This document shows, in pieces, positions 1-8,264 of a DNA stretch of 64,000 bases. The DNA is taken from NCBI RefSeq assembly GCF_010365285.1, contig NZ_CP048286.1, positions 4,594,501 through 4,658,500 of the forward strand, given 5' to 3'. Source of the DNA: Paenibacillus rhizovicinus. Its GTDB lineage: Bacteria; Bacillota; Bacilli; Paenibacillales; Paenibacillaceae. Positions within the stretch are counted from its first letter, which is position 1, and the number at the start of each line of letters is the position of its first letter. Made by a program: the position numbers and the translations under genes. Below the pieces are notes generated by a model. That model was not told the DNA's origin. It made no database searches and saw nothing but the letters and a program-made list of their open reading frames with translations.

Positions 1-573
1 ATAATCGTAATCCAGCCCGAACACGGCGATCGGCTTGCCTTGAGCGTCGACGATCGGTGCCAGGTACGAGATCCAGGTGCCGTAATCATCCTTGTAAGTA
101 GCCGAAAGGGCGGGATTTCCTTCGACCGCGCGGTTAAAGGCTTTCAGCATCGCATCGTCTGGGTTGTATTCGGTACCGGGCTTCATGCCTGCGGCGCTGA
201 TCGCTTCGCTGGCCAGCATGTTCCGCAAGTAAGTGCCGTCGTCTTTGGACGCGGAGCTCGCGGATAGATAATAAGCGTTGGTCATGATGTCTTTATCCGT
301 CATTCCGTCTAGCAGCCGTTTCAGGATTTGCGTCTCGTTATCCGGCGGCGTGCCATTGGCGTCGACCGCTTCTGCCAGCGGCTCTATGAGATTTACATTC
401 GCTTGCGCTTGGGCGCGAAGCTTGTCGCCGATCTCGGTGAACTTCTCGAATGCGGCGTCCTTCTGGGAAGCATAGAGGAGATACGACATGATGGCGATGA
501 GCAGCAGAAATACGAGCGATAGAATCAACGAACTGCTGAACATGAGACTTTTCCGTTTTAACCAGCGTAGCAA
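1..573 (-). CDS. Membrane sensor protein, N-terminal part (cache-type; chemotaxis-receptor-like), cut by window edge
   Basis: The gene runs off the left edge, so only about the first 190 residues are visible. They show a basic N-terminus, one strong membrane segment (about residues 10-32, SSLILSLVFLLLIAIMS) and then an extracytoplasmic region. That region ends in a cache-like stretch (WISYLAPIVDAQGKPIAVFGLDYDY). This layout is typical of methyl-accepting chemotaxis proteins and related cache sensors in Paenibacillus; the signalling output domain lies outside the window. I chose TTG at 573 because GGAGAGGTG sits 7 bases upstream; an in-frame ATG at 591 lacks a good site. Family is inferred; histidine kinase or GGDEF output cannot be excluded. 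Confidence 0.6.
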   Translation of the reverse strand, partial: MLRWLKRKSLMFSSSLILSLVFLLLIAIMSYLLYASQKDAAFEKFTEIGDKLRAQAQANVNLIEPLAEAVDANGTPPDNETQILKRLLDGMTDKDIMTNAYYLSASSASKDDGTYLRNMLASEAISAAGMKPGTEYNPDDAMLKAFNRAVEGNPALSATYKDDYGTWISYLAPIVDAQGKPIAVFGLDYDY

Positions 574-679
574 GGGGATGCACCTCTCCATATGTCAATG
601 ATATTCTTCATCATAACGAGGAAATGTTAGCAAATTGCAGGGATAAGCGTTTGAATTGTGTGAGCAGGAGGCGCAGTTC

Positions 680-718
680 GGCGAAAACAAAAACCGGTCT
701 CCCAAGGGGACCGGTTTT
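680..718 (-). terminator. Rho-independent terminator of the two-component operon
   Basis: A 9-bp perfect stem (691-699 with 709-717, AAACCGGTC/GACCGGTTT) is followed on the minus strand by a T-rich tract. It lies 25 bases beyond the kinase stop codon. Confidence 0.85.
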
Positions 719-742
719 CTGTGAGCTATTGAATTATCCGGA

Positions 743-2380
743 CTAGATAGGCAGCCTGACGATGAACATGCTGCCTTCCCCGAGCTTGCTTCGCGCGGTT
801 ATGGAGCCGCCATGCGATTCCACGATCGATTGCGTGATCGCGAGGCCGAGGCCGGAGCCGCCGTATTTGCGCGCGCGCGATGCGTCGCTGCGGTAGAAAC
901 GCTCGAATAGCCGCGGCAGATGATCGTCGGCGATTCCGATCCCATTATCGCTCACGGCGAGCTCGGCGAAGGCGCGGCGGGAACCGCTGCCACTGCTGCC
1001 ACCATTGCTCCCACCGCTCCCACCATTGTTCCCGCCGCTGCCGGAGTCAGCCATCAGCGAGACGGTGATGGCGCCGGAACCCGGTTCCGTGTGCTGCACG
1101 GCGTTTTGGAACAGGTTCAGCAGCACCTGTTTGAGTTTGTCGCCTTCCGCTTGCACGCGGATGCCGGCCGTCAACTGGAACGTGACGGACCGATCGACGG
1201 CAAGCATGCGCAGCTGAGGCTCCATGCCGCGGACAAGCCCGTCCAAGGACAGCTCGGCGAGCTTAAGCTGCGGCGCGCGGTCGAGCCTGGCGAGCGTCAG
1301 CAGATCTTCGACGAGCTTGTTGATCCGCTTGGATTCGCCATGCATGCTCCGCAGGGCGGTTTGCAGCTGTTCCGGGTTGGACGCCGCCGCTCCTCGCAGC
1401 AGCACTTCCAAGAACCCGTGAATGGACGTGAGCGGCGTGCGCAGCTCATGCGAAGCGTCCGCGATGAACCGGCGCATCGCCTCGGTCGTTTCCTGTTCGG
1501 CGCGAAACGATGCTTCGAGGCGCTCCAGCATGCCGTTGAAACCGACGGACAGCCGGTCGATCTCCTGCTGGCCTTGCAGCTCCGGAAGACGCTGCTTCAA
1601 ATTGCCGGCGTCGATGCCTTTCACGGCTTCCACCATGCGGGACAGCGGGACCAGCGTGCGGCGCAGCGCAGGCATGTACAACGCGAGTCCCGCGGTCAGC
1701 GCAAGCACGGACAAGCTTGCGAAAATAAGCAGCTGACGCGTCATCACGTCCGTCAGCTGAGACGTCTCCGCCCCCATCTGCAGCAGTCCGTTCGGCTTGT
1801 CAGGCGGACCCGCGAGCCGGTAGATGACGATCTGCTGGACACCCCGGGAATCCTTAAGCAGCGAGTAATCGGCCTTCTTCGTTCTGCCTCTGTCCGCGAC
1901 CAACCGATTGGTGATCTCCGTATATTTAGCCTGGGCGACCTGCGGTGACGGCACGCTGTATGCACCGGACAAATCCGTGAAGGAACCGTCCGTACCGACG
2001 TAGGCCAAAGAAGTTCCGGGCGCGAAGAGAAACGGAGCGTTCCGATCCGGCCGTCGCCCCTCGCCGCCGTTGCCGTTCCCGCCAAGGCTGCCGGGATTAG
2101 CAGCGGCATTGCCTTGATGCGAATGCTGATCTCCGGACATGCCGTCCGCATTGCCGTCGTCGACAAACCAGCCCATCGGCACCGTCATGAGCTGCGACCG
2201 GAGGGAGTCGGCTTTGCTTTGGTAGAGCGAATCCTTCATCAGCCAGCTCTGCATGAACCCGATCAGTACCAGCAGCCCGGCGAGGATGAGCAGCGACCGA
2301 GCCAGCAGCTGGCCGCTGAGCGAGCGGGGGAGAAACCGGCTGCCGTCTGTGCCGCGCTTGGATGCCGCAGCCCCCGTCAT
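743..2380 (-). CDS. Sensor histidine kinase (HAMP-HisKA-HATPase)
   Basis: A 545-residue membrane histidine kinase, partner of the upstream regulator. TM1 is about residues 28-48, an extracytoplasmic sensor follows to about 213, TM2 is about 217-237, and HAMP about 237-292. The HisKA dimerisation helix carries the phospho-accepting His311 in DASHELRTPL. The ATPase domain shows the N box (NLFQNAVQH, about 422-430), G1 (DNGIGI, about 478-483) and G2 (GGSGLGLAI, about 507-515). A Gly/Ser/Asn tract at about 446-467 interrupts the ATPase domain between N box and G1. The start overlaps the regulator stop by 4 bases (ATGA), indicating translational coupling. The signal sensed is unknown. Confidence 0.95.
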   Translation of the reverse strand: MTGAAASKRGTDGSRFLPRSLSGQLLARSLLILAGLLVLIGFMQSWLMKDSLYQSKADSLRSQLMTVPMGWFVDDGNADGMSGDQHSHQGNAAANPGSLGGNGNGGEGRRPDRNAPFLFAPGTSLAYVGTDGSFTDLSGAYSVPSPQVAQAKYTEITNRLVADRGRTKKADYSLLKDSRGVQQIVIYRLAGPPDKPNGLLQMGAETSQLTDVMTRQLLIFASLSVLALTAGLALYMPALRRTLVPLSRMVEAVKGIDAGNLKQRLPELQGQQEIDRLSVGFNGMLERLEASFRAEQETTEAMRRFIADASHELRTPLTSIHGFLEVLLRGAAASNPEQLQTALRSMHGESKRINKLVEDLLTLARLDRAPQLKLAELSLDGLVRGMEPQLRMLAVDRSVTFQLTAGIRVQAEGDKLKQVLLNLFQNAVQHTEPGSGAITVSLMADSGSGGNNGGSGGSNGGSSGSGSRRAFAELAVSDNGIGIADDHLPRLFERFYRSDASRARKYGGSGLGLAITQSIVESHGGSITARSKLGEGSMFIVRLPI

Positions 2381-3063
2381 GGCAGATCCACCCGGTAACC
2401 GGCACCCCGCAGCGTGCGGATCAGCTGATGCTCCTTGTCCCCGAGTTTATCCCGCAGCGAACGGATGTACACCTCGACGATATTTTCCTCCCCGCCGAAA
2501 TCGTAGCCCCATACCTTGTCCAGAATGACCGCTTTGCTCTGCACCATTCCGTGATGCAGCACGAGATATTTCAGCAGCTCGTACTCCGTCGGCGACAGCT
2601 CCAACAGCCTGTCCTCGTAACGGATTTCGCCCCTGCGGTCGTCGACCTTGAACGGCCCTAGCGCCACTTCCCCCAGCAAATCCGGGAATTGATTCCGCAG
2701 ACGCGCGCCGATCCGCGCCAGCAGCTCGTCGAAGCTGAACGGTTTCACCATATAATCGTCCGCGCCCAGCGTCAGTCCTTTGATGCGGTCATCGATCTCG
2801 TCCTTGGCCGTCAGCATGATAACCGCGATCGCGTTGCCCGCTTCCTTCAGCATGCGGCATACGTGAAAGCCGTCCATGCCCGGCATCATGACGTCCAGCA
2901 CAGCCACGTGCGGGCGGAAATCCAGCGCCAGGCTGTAGGCGCTCATTCCGTCCGGCGCGGTCTGCACCGTGTATCCTTCATTGACGAGTCCCATCTCCAG
3001 AAACTGCAGGATATGCGGCTCGTCGTCCGCAAGCAGGATGCGGATTTCTTTGGACGGTTTCAT
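2377..3063 (-). CDS. OmpR-family response regulator
   Basis: A 228-residue two-domain regulator. The receiver domain (1-120) has the acidic pair in LADDEP, the phospho-acceptor Asp57 in VAVLDVMMPGMDG, and the conserved Lys in MVKPFSF. The C-terminal winged helix (about 135-228) contains ELLKYLVLHHG and VEVYIRSLRDKLG. I prefer ATG at 3063, with GGAG five bases upstream, over ATG at 3090. It is the first gene of a two-gene operon with the kinase and is divergent from the envelope glycosylation operon. Six 11-bp-spaced boxes in the shared upstream region are a plausible binding site for it, suggesting autoregulation and control of the glycosyltransferases. Confidence 0.95.
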   Translation of the reverse strand: MKPSKEIRILLADDEPHILQFLEMGLVNEGYTVQTAPDGMSAYSLALDFRPHVAVLDVMMPGMDGFHVCRMLKEAGNAIAVIMLTAKDEIDDRIKGLTLGADDYMVKPFSFDELLARIGARLRNQFPDLLGEVALGPFKVDDRRGEIRYEDRLLELSPTEYELLKYLVLHHGMVQSKAVILDKVWGYDFGGEENIVEVYIRSLRDKLGDKEHQLIRTLRGAGYRVDLP

Positions 3064-3154
3064 TGTCGCTCCGTCGCCCCTTCCGTTCATTCGGCCTCGT
3101 GCACGTGCTTTTCATTATGCATTATTGCACATAATGGGCGCGCATTCGAGTGCA

Positions 3155-3215
3155 TTCAGCAAGCCTTCAGCGAGCATTCAGCAAACATTCAGCCGAGGTT
3201 CATTTACAGTTCAGA
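3155..3215. promoter_or_regulatory. Six direct repeats at exact 11-bp spacing (probable response-regulator operator)
   Basis: TTCAGC occurs at 3155, 3166, 3177 and 3188, followed by TTCATT at 3199 and TTCAGA at 3210. Every start is 11 bases from the last. OmpR/PhoB-family regulators typically bind as head-to-tail dimers on direct repeats with 10-11 bp periodicity. The array lies in the 265-bp divergent region between the regulator gene and the glycosyltransferase operon. Binding by this regulator is inference. Confidence 0.7.
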
Positions 3216-3328
3216 TTGAAAACCCATGATTAAGACATCGCAAGCGGGGCATCGGTTCGCCGGCACGCTGGGAGTAAACAGAACCAAGCGAACATGAAAA
3301 GGGAACGAGAAGAGGAGTGATTCATCCC

Positions 3329-5797
3329 ATGAAGGGATTTAAGCAGGTCAAAATCGATTTGTATTTGCTGGCCATCGCGGTCATGTCAATGTTCTTGAAC
3401 GGCTACAACATCTGGGAGGACAAGTACGCGAATACCTATTACACGACGGCGGTCGGGAGCATGCTGCAAAGCTTCTCGAATTTCTTCTACGGATCGCTAG
3501 ACTCGGCGGGCTCCGTTACGGTGGATAAGCCGCCGCTCACATTCTGGATTCAGACGGCGTTCGCGTATGTATTCGGCCTGCATGGCTGGAGCGTCATTCT
3601 GCCGCAGGCATTGGCCGGCGTCGGCAGCGTGCTGCTGATCTACTTCATTCTTAAACCGACCTTCGGCGTCAAAGCGGCGCGGATCGGATCGCTCGTCCTG
3701 GCGCTCACGCCGGTAGTGCCGTCGATCAGCAGGACGAACAACATCGACAGCATGCTCGTATTCGCCTTGCTGATCGGTACATGGCTGCTGTTCAAAGGCA
3801 TCCGGAATTCACGGACGCGCACCGTCATCGGCGCCTTCGCCATGATCGGCGTCGCGTTCAATATGAAAATGCTGCAGGCCTATATGGTACTGCCGGCGTT
3901 CTATCTGCTCTATATTTTGGCGGCAAAAGTCAATTGGAAACGCAAGACGGCGGTACTCGCCGGCGCTACGGCGCTTATGTTCGTCATTTCGATTTCGTGG
4001 GCTGTCGTCGTCGATTCGATTCCTGCCGACAAGCGGCCGTATATCGGCAGCAGCGAAACGAACTCGGTCATGAACTTGGCCTTCGGTTATAACGGCGTAT
4101 CCCGTTTGACTGGCGATCAAGCGCCTGGCGGCGGGGGCGGCGGCCGCGGCGGCATGCAGGACGGAAGAGGCGATGGCGGCTCGGCGGCAGGTGCCGGTTT
4201 TGCGGCAGCGGGTGCCGGCGGCGCGGCCGCGAACGGCGGCCAAGACGGCGGGGGACAAGCGGCGGCCGGAAGCGCCGACGGCAGCACGCCGGGCAATGAC
4301 GGCACCGTGCCGAATGCCGGCGGCAGCGCGCCGGACAGTGACGGCACAGCGCCAAACGGCGACGGAACCGCATCCGGCAACGGCGCGATCGGCGGCATGG
4401 CGGCACCGAACGGAGGCTTCGGCGGCGGATTCCCAGGTCAAGACGGCGGCACCGGACGGGGAGGCTTCCAAGGCGGCGGTCCGGGCGGCGGCGGGAATAT
4501 GTTCGGCACAGGCAATCCGGGTATCCTGCGATTGTTCCAATCCGGCCTGTCGGGCGAAGCAAGCTGGATGATCCCGTTCGTATTCTTCGCTTGCGTCGGC
4601 TTGTTCGCGAGCTTCCGCTTCAAATCGTTCAAGCACATGCATTTCACGCAGAAGCACAGAGAGGCGCTGTTCTGGCTTGCATGGCTCATTCCGGCCATGA
4701 TGTTCTTCAGCGTGGCGGGCTTCTTCCATCAGTATTACCTGATTATGCTTGCGGCACCCATCGCGGCATTGGCCGGAGCGGGCTGGGTGGAATTGTGGCA
4801 CGCTTATCGCGAGGGCAAAGGCTGGACGTCGTATCTGCTGCCGATTTCCATTACGGTAACGGCGGCGCTGCAATGGTACGTCATGCAGAACGACGACGAT
4901 ACGATCGGCAAAGGCTGGTCCATCGGCGTCGCGGCAGCCGGCGTACTGACGACGATGGTCCTCTTCACGCTCAAAAACGGCGGCGAATTCAAATTCAAAC
5001 GCGTTATCGGCGTCGTCAGCGTGTTCGTGATGCTGATAGGCCCGGCATTCTGGTCGCTGACGCCGATTACGTACGGCCAAAGCAGCATGACGCCGATCGT
5101 CGGCCCCGAAGGCGACTCGATGGGCTTCGGAGGCGGCAAAGGCGGCTTCCCGGCGATGGCCGAAATGAATGGCACGGGCGGCATGTTCCCCGGCCAAGAC
5201 GGCCAACAAGGCCAAGACGGGCAGAACGCCGCGGGCGCTTCGACGGATGATCAGAACGGCGCGGCTGCAGGCGGCCAAGACAATCAGGATCAAAGCCAGC
5301 AAGGTTTCCCCGGTCAGGACGGCCAATCGGCAGGCGGCTCCATGCCTTCATTCGGCGGAGGAGGCGGCATGCCTGGCGGCATGGGCGAAGGCACGATCGA
5401 CCAGAAGACGCTCGCTTATTTGAAGGCGCATAACACGGGCGAAGAATACCTGTTCGCGACTTCCACCTATACCTCGGCCGCGCCGTACATCATCGACGAG
5501 AACGAGAAGGTCGTTACGCTTGGCGGGTTCTCCGGCTCCGATCCGGTTTACTCGGTCGAGAAGCTGCAGAAGCTCGTCGAGAGCGGCAAGCTGAAATATT
5601 TCATGATTTCCGGCGGCGGCGGTTTCGGCGGCCGGGGCGGCAGCTCCGAAGTGACGGCTTGGATCGAAGAGCACGGCACGGTCATTCCGACGAGCGAATG
5701 GCAGTCGAGCGGCGACAGCGGCGCAAGCGAGAAATCGATGGGCGGCATGGGCGGCAGAGGCGGCGGCATGACCCTTTACGAAGTGAAACTGCAATAA
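3329..5797 (+). CDS. GT39-type membrane glycosyltransferase (YkcB-like)
   Basis: An 822-residue polytopic protein of the ArnT/PMT (GT39) class, resembling B. subtilis YkcB. Members use polyprenyl-phosphate sugars as donors on the outer face of the membrane. The N-terminus has TM1 and an early extracytoplasmic loop (SAGSVTVDKPPLTFWIQ), followed by about 11 more hydrophobic segments. Two long Gly/Ala/Gln/Asp-rich inserts break the chain, at about residues 264-390 and 607-689, the second with GQDG repeats. The C-terminal soluble domain (LLATSTYTSAAPYII-type, about 690-822) is typical of the YkcB group. ATG 3329 is preferred over GTG 3317, which overlaps the AGGAG site. First gene of the operon with the GT2, GtrA and GalU genes. 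Confidence 0.9.
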   Translation: MKGFKQVKIDLYLLAIAVMSMFLNGYNIWEDKYANTYYTTAVGSMLQSFSNFFYGSLDSAGSVTVDKPPLTFWIQTAFAYVFGLHGWSVILPQALAGVGSVLLIYFILKPTFGVKAARIGSLVLALTPVVPSISRTNNIDSMLVFALLIGTWLLFKGIRNSRTRTVIGAFAMIGVAFNMKMLQAYMVLPAFYLLYILAAKVNWKRKTAVLAGATALMFVISISWAVVVDSIPADKRPYIGSSETNSVMNLAFGYNGVSRLTGDQAPGGGGGGRGGMQDGRGDGGSAAGAGFAAAGAGGAAANGGQDGGGQAAAGSADGSTPGNDGTVPNAGGSAPDSDGTAPNGDGTASGNGAIGGMAAPNGGFGGGFPGQDGGTGRGGFQGGGPGGGGNMFGTGNPGILRLFQSGLSGEASWMIPFVFFACVGLFASFRFKSFKHMHFTQKHREALFWLAWLIPAMMFFSVAGFFHQYYLIMLAAPIAALAGAGWVELWHAYREGKGWTSYLLPISITVTAALQWYVMQNDDDTIGKGWSIGVAAAGVLTTMVLFTLKNGGEFKFKRVIGVVSVFVMLIGPAFWSLTPITYGQSSMTPIVGPEGDSMGFGGGKGGFPAMAEMNGTGGMFPGQDGQQGQDGQNAAGASTDDQNGAAAGGQDNQDQSQQGFPGQDGQSAGGSMPSFGGGGGMPGGMGEGTIDQKTLAYLKAHNTGEEYLFATSTYTSAAPYIIDENEKVVTLGGFSGSDPVYSVEKLQKLVESGKLKYFMISGGGGFGGRGGSSEVTAWIEEHGTVIPTSEWQSSGDSGASEKSMGGMGGRGGGMTLYEVKLQ

Positions 5798-5817
5798 TTC
5801 CAAAGGAGGGATCGTCA

Positions 5818-6831
5818 ATGAGCAGAAAAGTGAAATTCTCCATTATCATCCCCATGTATAACGAAGAGGCCGTCATTCAGGAAACGTACCGGCGGCTGAA
5901 AAAAGTAATGAGCAGCACCGGCCAAACCTACGAGCTGCTGTTCATCAACGACGGCAGCAAGGACCGCAGCGCCAAGATTATCGAGGAATACGGCTACTGG
6001 GACGAAACGGTGAAGCTGATCGATTTCTCCCGCAACTTCGGGCATCAGATCGCCATTACGGCAGGCATGGATTACGCCTCCGGCGATGCCGTCATCATCA
6101 TCGACGCGGACTTGCAGGATCCGCCGGAGCTGATCCTGCAAATGATCGAGAAGTGGCAGGAGGGCTTCGAAGTCGTCTATGCCACGAGAGGCAAGCGCAA
6201 TGGCGAGAGCCGGTTCAAAATCTGGTCGGCGTCCGCGTTTTACCGCATCCTGCGGGCATCTACCGATATCGACATTCCGGTGGACACGGGCGATTTTCGC
6301 CTCATGGACCGGAAGGTCGTCGATCAGATGAAACGGCTGCCGGAGAACAACCGGTTCGTGCGCGGACTCGTCAGCTGGGTCGGTTTTCGCCAAACCTCCA
6401 TCATGTACGAGAGGGATGAGCGTCTGGCCGGCGAGACCAAATATCCGCTGCGCCGCATGATCAAGCTGTGCCTGGACGGGATTACGTCCTTCTCTTACAA
6501 GCCGCTGAAACTAGCGGGCTACATGGGCGCGGCGCTGTCGGGCATCGGGTTTCTCTTCCTGCTGTACGTGCTGTACCTGGCGATCTTCACCCATGCGACG
6601 ATGAAAGGCTGGCCGTCGCTTATGGGCATCATGCTTATTTTCAACGGATTTATCTTGGTCATGCTCGGCATTCTCGGCGAATATGTCGGCCGTATCTACG
6701 ATGAAACGAAAGGGCGCCCGTTGTACATCGTCCGGGACGCCTACGGCTTCGCGGCCGAAACGGCCAATAGCGCCGGCGTCGGCGTTGGCGGGAAACCGGT
6801 GCTGCCGAGGGCCGGGGGCGCGCAGCTATGA
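5818..6831 (+). CDS. GT2 polyprenyl-phosphate glycosyltransferase (YkcC/GtrB-like)
   Basis: A 337-residue GT2 enzyme of the dolichol-phosphate-mannose synthase/GtrB type. It has an N-terminal GT-A fold with SIIIPMYNEEAVI, a nucleotide-binding FINDGSKDRS, and the metal-binding acidic motif in IIIDADLQDPPELI. Residues about 230-305 hold two membrane segments. It is predicted to transfer a sugar from a nucleotide sugar (UDP-glucose from GalU is the obvious donor) to undecaprenyl phosphate on the inner leaflet. The start ATG at 5818 has AAAGGAGGG upstream; the reading frame is open further upstream but overlaps the previous gene. It lies 20 bases after the GT39 gene and overlaps gtrA by 4 bases. 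Confidence 0.93.
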   Translation: MSRKVKFSIIIPMYNEEAVIQETYRRLKKVMSSTGQTYELLFINDGSKDRSAKIIEEYGYWDETVKLIDFSRNFGHQIAITAGMDYASGDAVIIIDADLQDPPELILQMIEKWQEGFEVVYATRGKRNGESRFKIWSASAFYRILRASTDIDIPVDTGDFRLMDRKVVDQMKRLPENNRFVRGLVSWVGFRQTSIMYERDERLAGETKYPLRRMIKLCLDGITSFSYKPLKLAGYMGAALSGIGFLFLLYVLYLAIFTHATMKGWPSLMGIMLIFNGFILVMLGILGEYVGRIYDETKGRPLYIVRDAYGFAAETANSAGVGVGGKPVLPRAGGAQL

Positions 6832-7232
6832 ATGGCCGGCTGCTGAAATTCGGCGCCGTCGGGCTGTTGAATACCGGCGCCGATCTGCTGGTGTTCACCA
6901 TGCTGACGGCAGCGGGAAGCAACGTAGTGACGGCGCAAATCATCGCTTATGCTTGCGGGATGCTGAACAGCTATCTGCTCAACCGCAGCTGGACGTTTCG
7001 TTCGAACGCCAGCCGGTCCCGCGAAATGCCGCGTTTCATCCTGCTCAATCTTGTCGTGCTGGCCTGCGTGACCTGGCTGCTGGAGCTATTGCATTCGGGA
7101 GCGGGCATGTCACTTCTGACAAGCAAGCTGGCAGCCACGGGCGCAGGCATGTTGGTCAATTACGCGGGCAGCCGTTTCTGGGTATTCGGCACTCGCGGTT
7201 ATTCATCCGAAACAAGGAGTGACGCCCCATGA
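6828..7232 (+). CDS. GtrA-family membrane protein (putative lipid-linked sugar flippase)
   Basis: 134 residues with four hydrophobic segments and the GtrA-family pattern: KFGAVGLLNTGADLL at the N-terminus, YACGMLNSYLLNRSWTF, and a C-terminal VNYAGSRFWVF. GtrA/GtcA proteins are thought to move polyprenyl-phosphate sugars across the membrane. Here that links the GT2 enzyme inside to the GT39 enzyme outside. It overlaps both neighbours by 4 bases (ATGA junctions), so the three genes are almost certainly translated together. Confidence 0.93.
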   Translation: MNGRLLKFGAVGLLNTGADLLVFTMLTAAGSNVVTAQIIAYACGMLNSYLLNRSWTFRSNASRSREMPRFILLNLVVLACVTWLLELLHSGAGMSLLTSKLAATGAGMLVNYAGSRFWVFGTRGYSSETRSDAP

Positions 7233-8149
7233 ACATGAAAATCCGCAAAGCCGTTATCCCCGCTGCGGGACTCGGAACCCGCTTCCTTCCCGCAACGAAG
7301 GCGCAGCCGAAAGAAATGCTGCCGATCGTCGATAAGCCGGCCATTCAATATATCGTGGAAGAAGCCGTCCAAAGCGGCATTGAAAGCATCATCATCGTCA
7401 CGGGACGCAACAAAAAGTCCATCGAGGATCATTTCGACAAATCGGTCGAGCTGGAGCAGCTGCTGGAGGACAAAGGCAAGCACAAGCTGCTGCAGGAAGT
7501 GCAGGCGATCAGCGGCATGGCCAGCATTCATTTCATTCGCCAGAAGGAGCCGCTCGGCCTCGGGCACGCGATCCTTTGCGCGAAACAATTCATCGGCGAC
7601 GAGCCGTTCGCGGTGCTGCTCGGGGATGACATCATGGTATCGGAGCCGCCGGCGCTGTCTCGATTGATCGGCGTCTATCGGCAGACGAACCGGCAGGTCA
7701 TAGGCGTAAGGGAGGTGCCGAACGAAGACGTCAGCAAGTATGGGATCGTGAAGCCGGCGTCGGCGTCGATGAATGGCGTCTATCGCATCGGCGGCCTTGT
7801 CGAGAAGCCGTCCGCGCACGAAGCGCCCTCCAACCTTGCGATCATGGGACGGTACGTGCTGAAGCCGGACATCTTCCCCGTCTTGGAACAGCTGGAGAGA
7901 GGGACGGGCGGCGAGTACCAGCTGACGGACGCCCTGCACGCCATGTGCGCATCGGACGAGTCGCTCGCGCTTACGCTAGGCGGCAAACGGTACGATATCG
8001 GCGATAAAATCGGCTACATGAAGGCGATCATCGAAGTCGGTTTGCAGCGGGAGGAGCTGCGGGACGTGCTGCTGCCCTACTTGCGCCAAATCGTAGGCGA
8101 GCAGCCGTTCCTGCAAGAGCTAATCGGCGAGAAGGCGTTCTTGAGGTAA
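7229..8149 (+). CDS. galU: UTP-glucose-1-phosphate uridylyltransferase
   Basis: A 306-residue enzyme making UDP-glucose from UTP and glucose-1-phosphate. The nucleotidyltransferase signature AAGLGTRFLPATKAQPKEM is followed by IVDKPAIQYIVEEAV. ILCAKQFIGDEPFAVLLGDD carries the metal-binding Asp, and LVEKP (about residues 190-194) is typical of bacterial GalU. Length is normal for the family. Ribosome site AAGGAGTGA precedes ATG 7229. As last gene of the operon it would supply the donor for the GT2 enzyme, so the operon reads as a complete path from glucose-1-phosphate to an externally transferred sugar. Confidence 0.95.
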   Translation: MNMKIRKAVIPAAGLGTRFLPATKAQPKEMLPIVDKPAIQYIVEEAVQSGIESIIIVTGRNKKSIEDHFDKSVELEQLLEDKGKHKLLQEVQAISGMASIHFIRQKEPLGLGHAILCAKQFIGDEPFAVLLGDDIMVSEPPALSRLIGVYRQTNRQVIGVREVPNEDVSKYGIVKPASASMNGVYRIGGLVEKPSAHEAPSNLAIMGRYVLKPDIFPVLEQLERGTGGEYQLTDALHAMCASDESLALTLGGKRYDIGDKIGYMKAIIEVGLQREELRDVLLPYLRQIVGEQPFLQELIGEKAFLR

Positions 8150-8264
8150 GCCGAGGGCGTGATTTTGGCAGATCGTCCGTGTTTTTCCCCTTATCGTCCA
8201 AGAAGGCGTTGCGGATCGGGTGTATGGTTAAGGTATCCGATCAGTGAAGGGGAATGAGACGAAT

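Noticed and set aside
3809..5326. 505-codon minus-strand frame opposite the GT39 gene
   Set aside because: Antisense shadow of the Gly-rich coding sequence with no start signal or recognisable domain.
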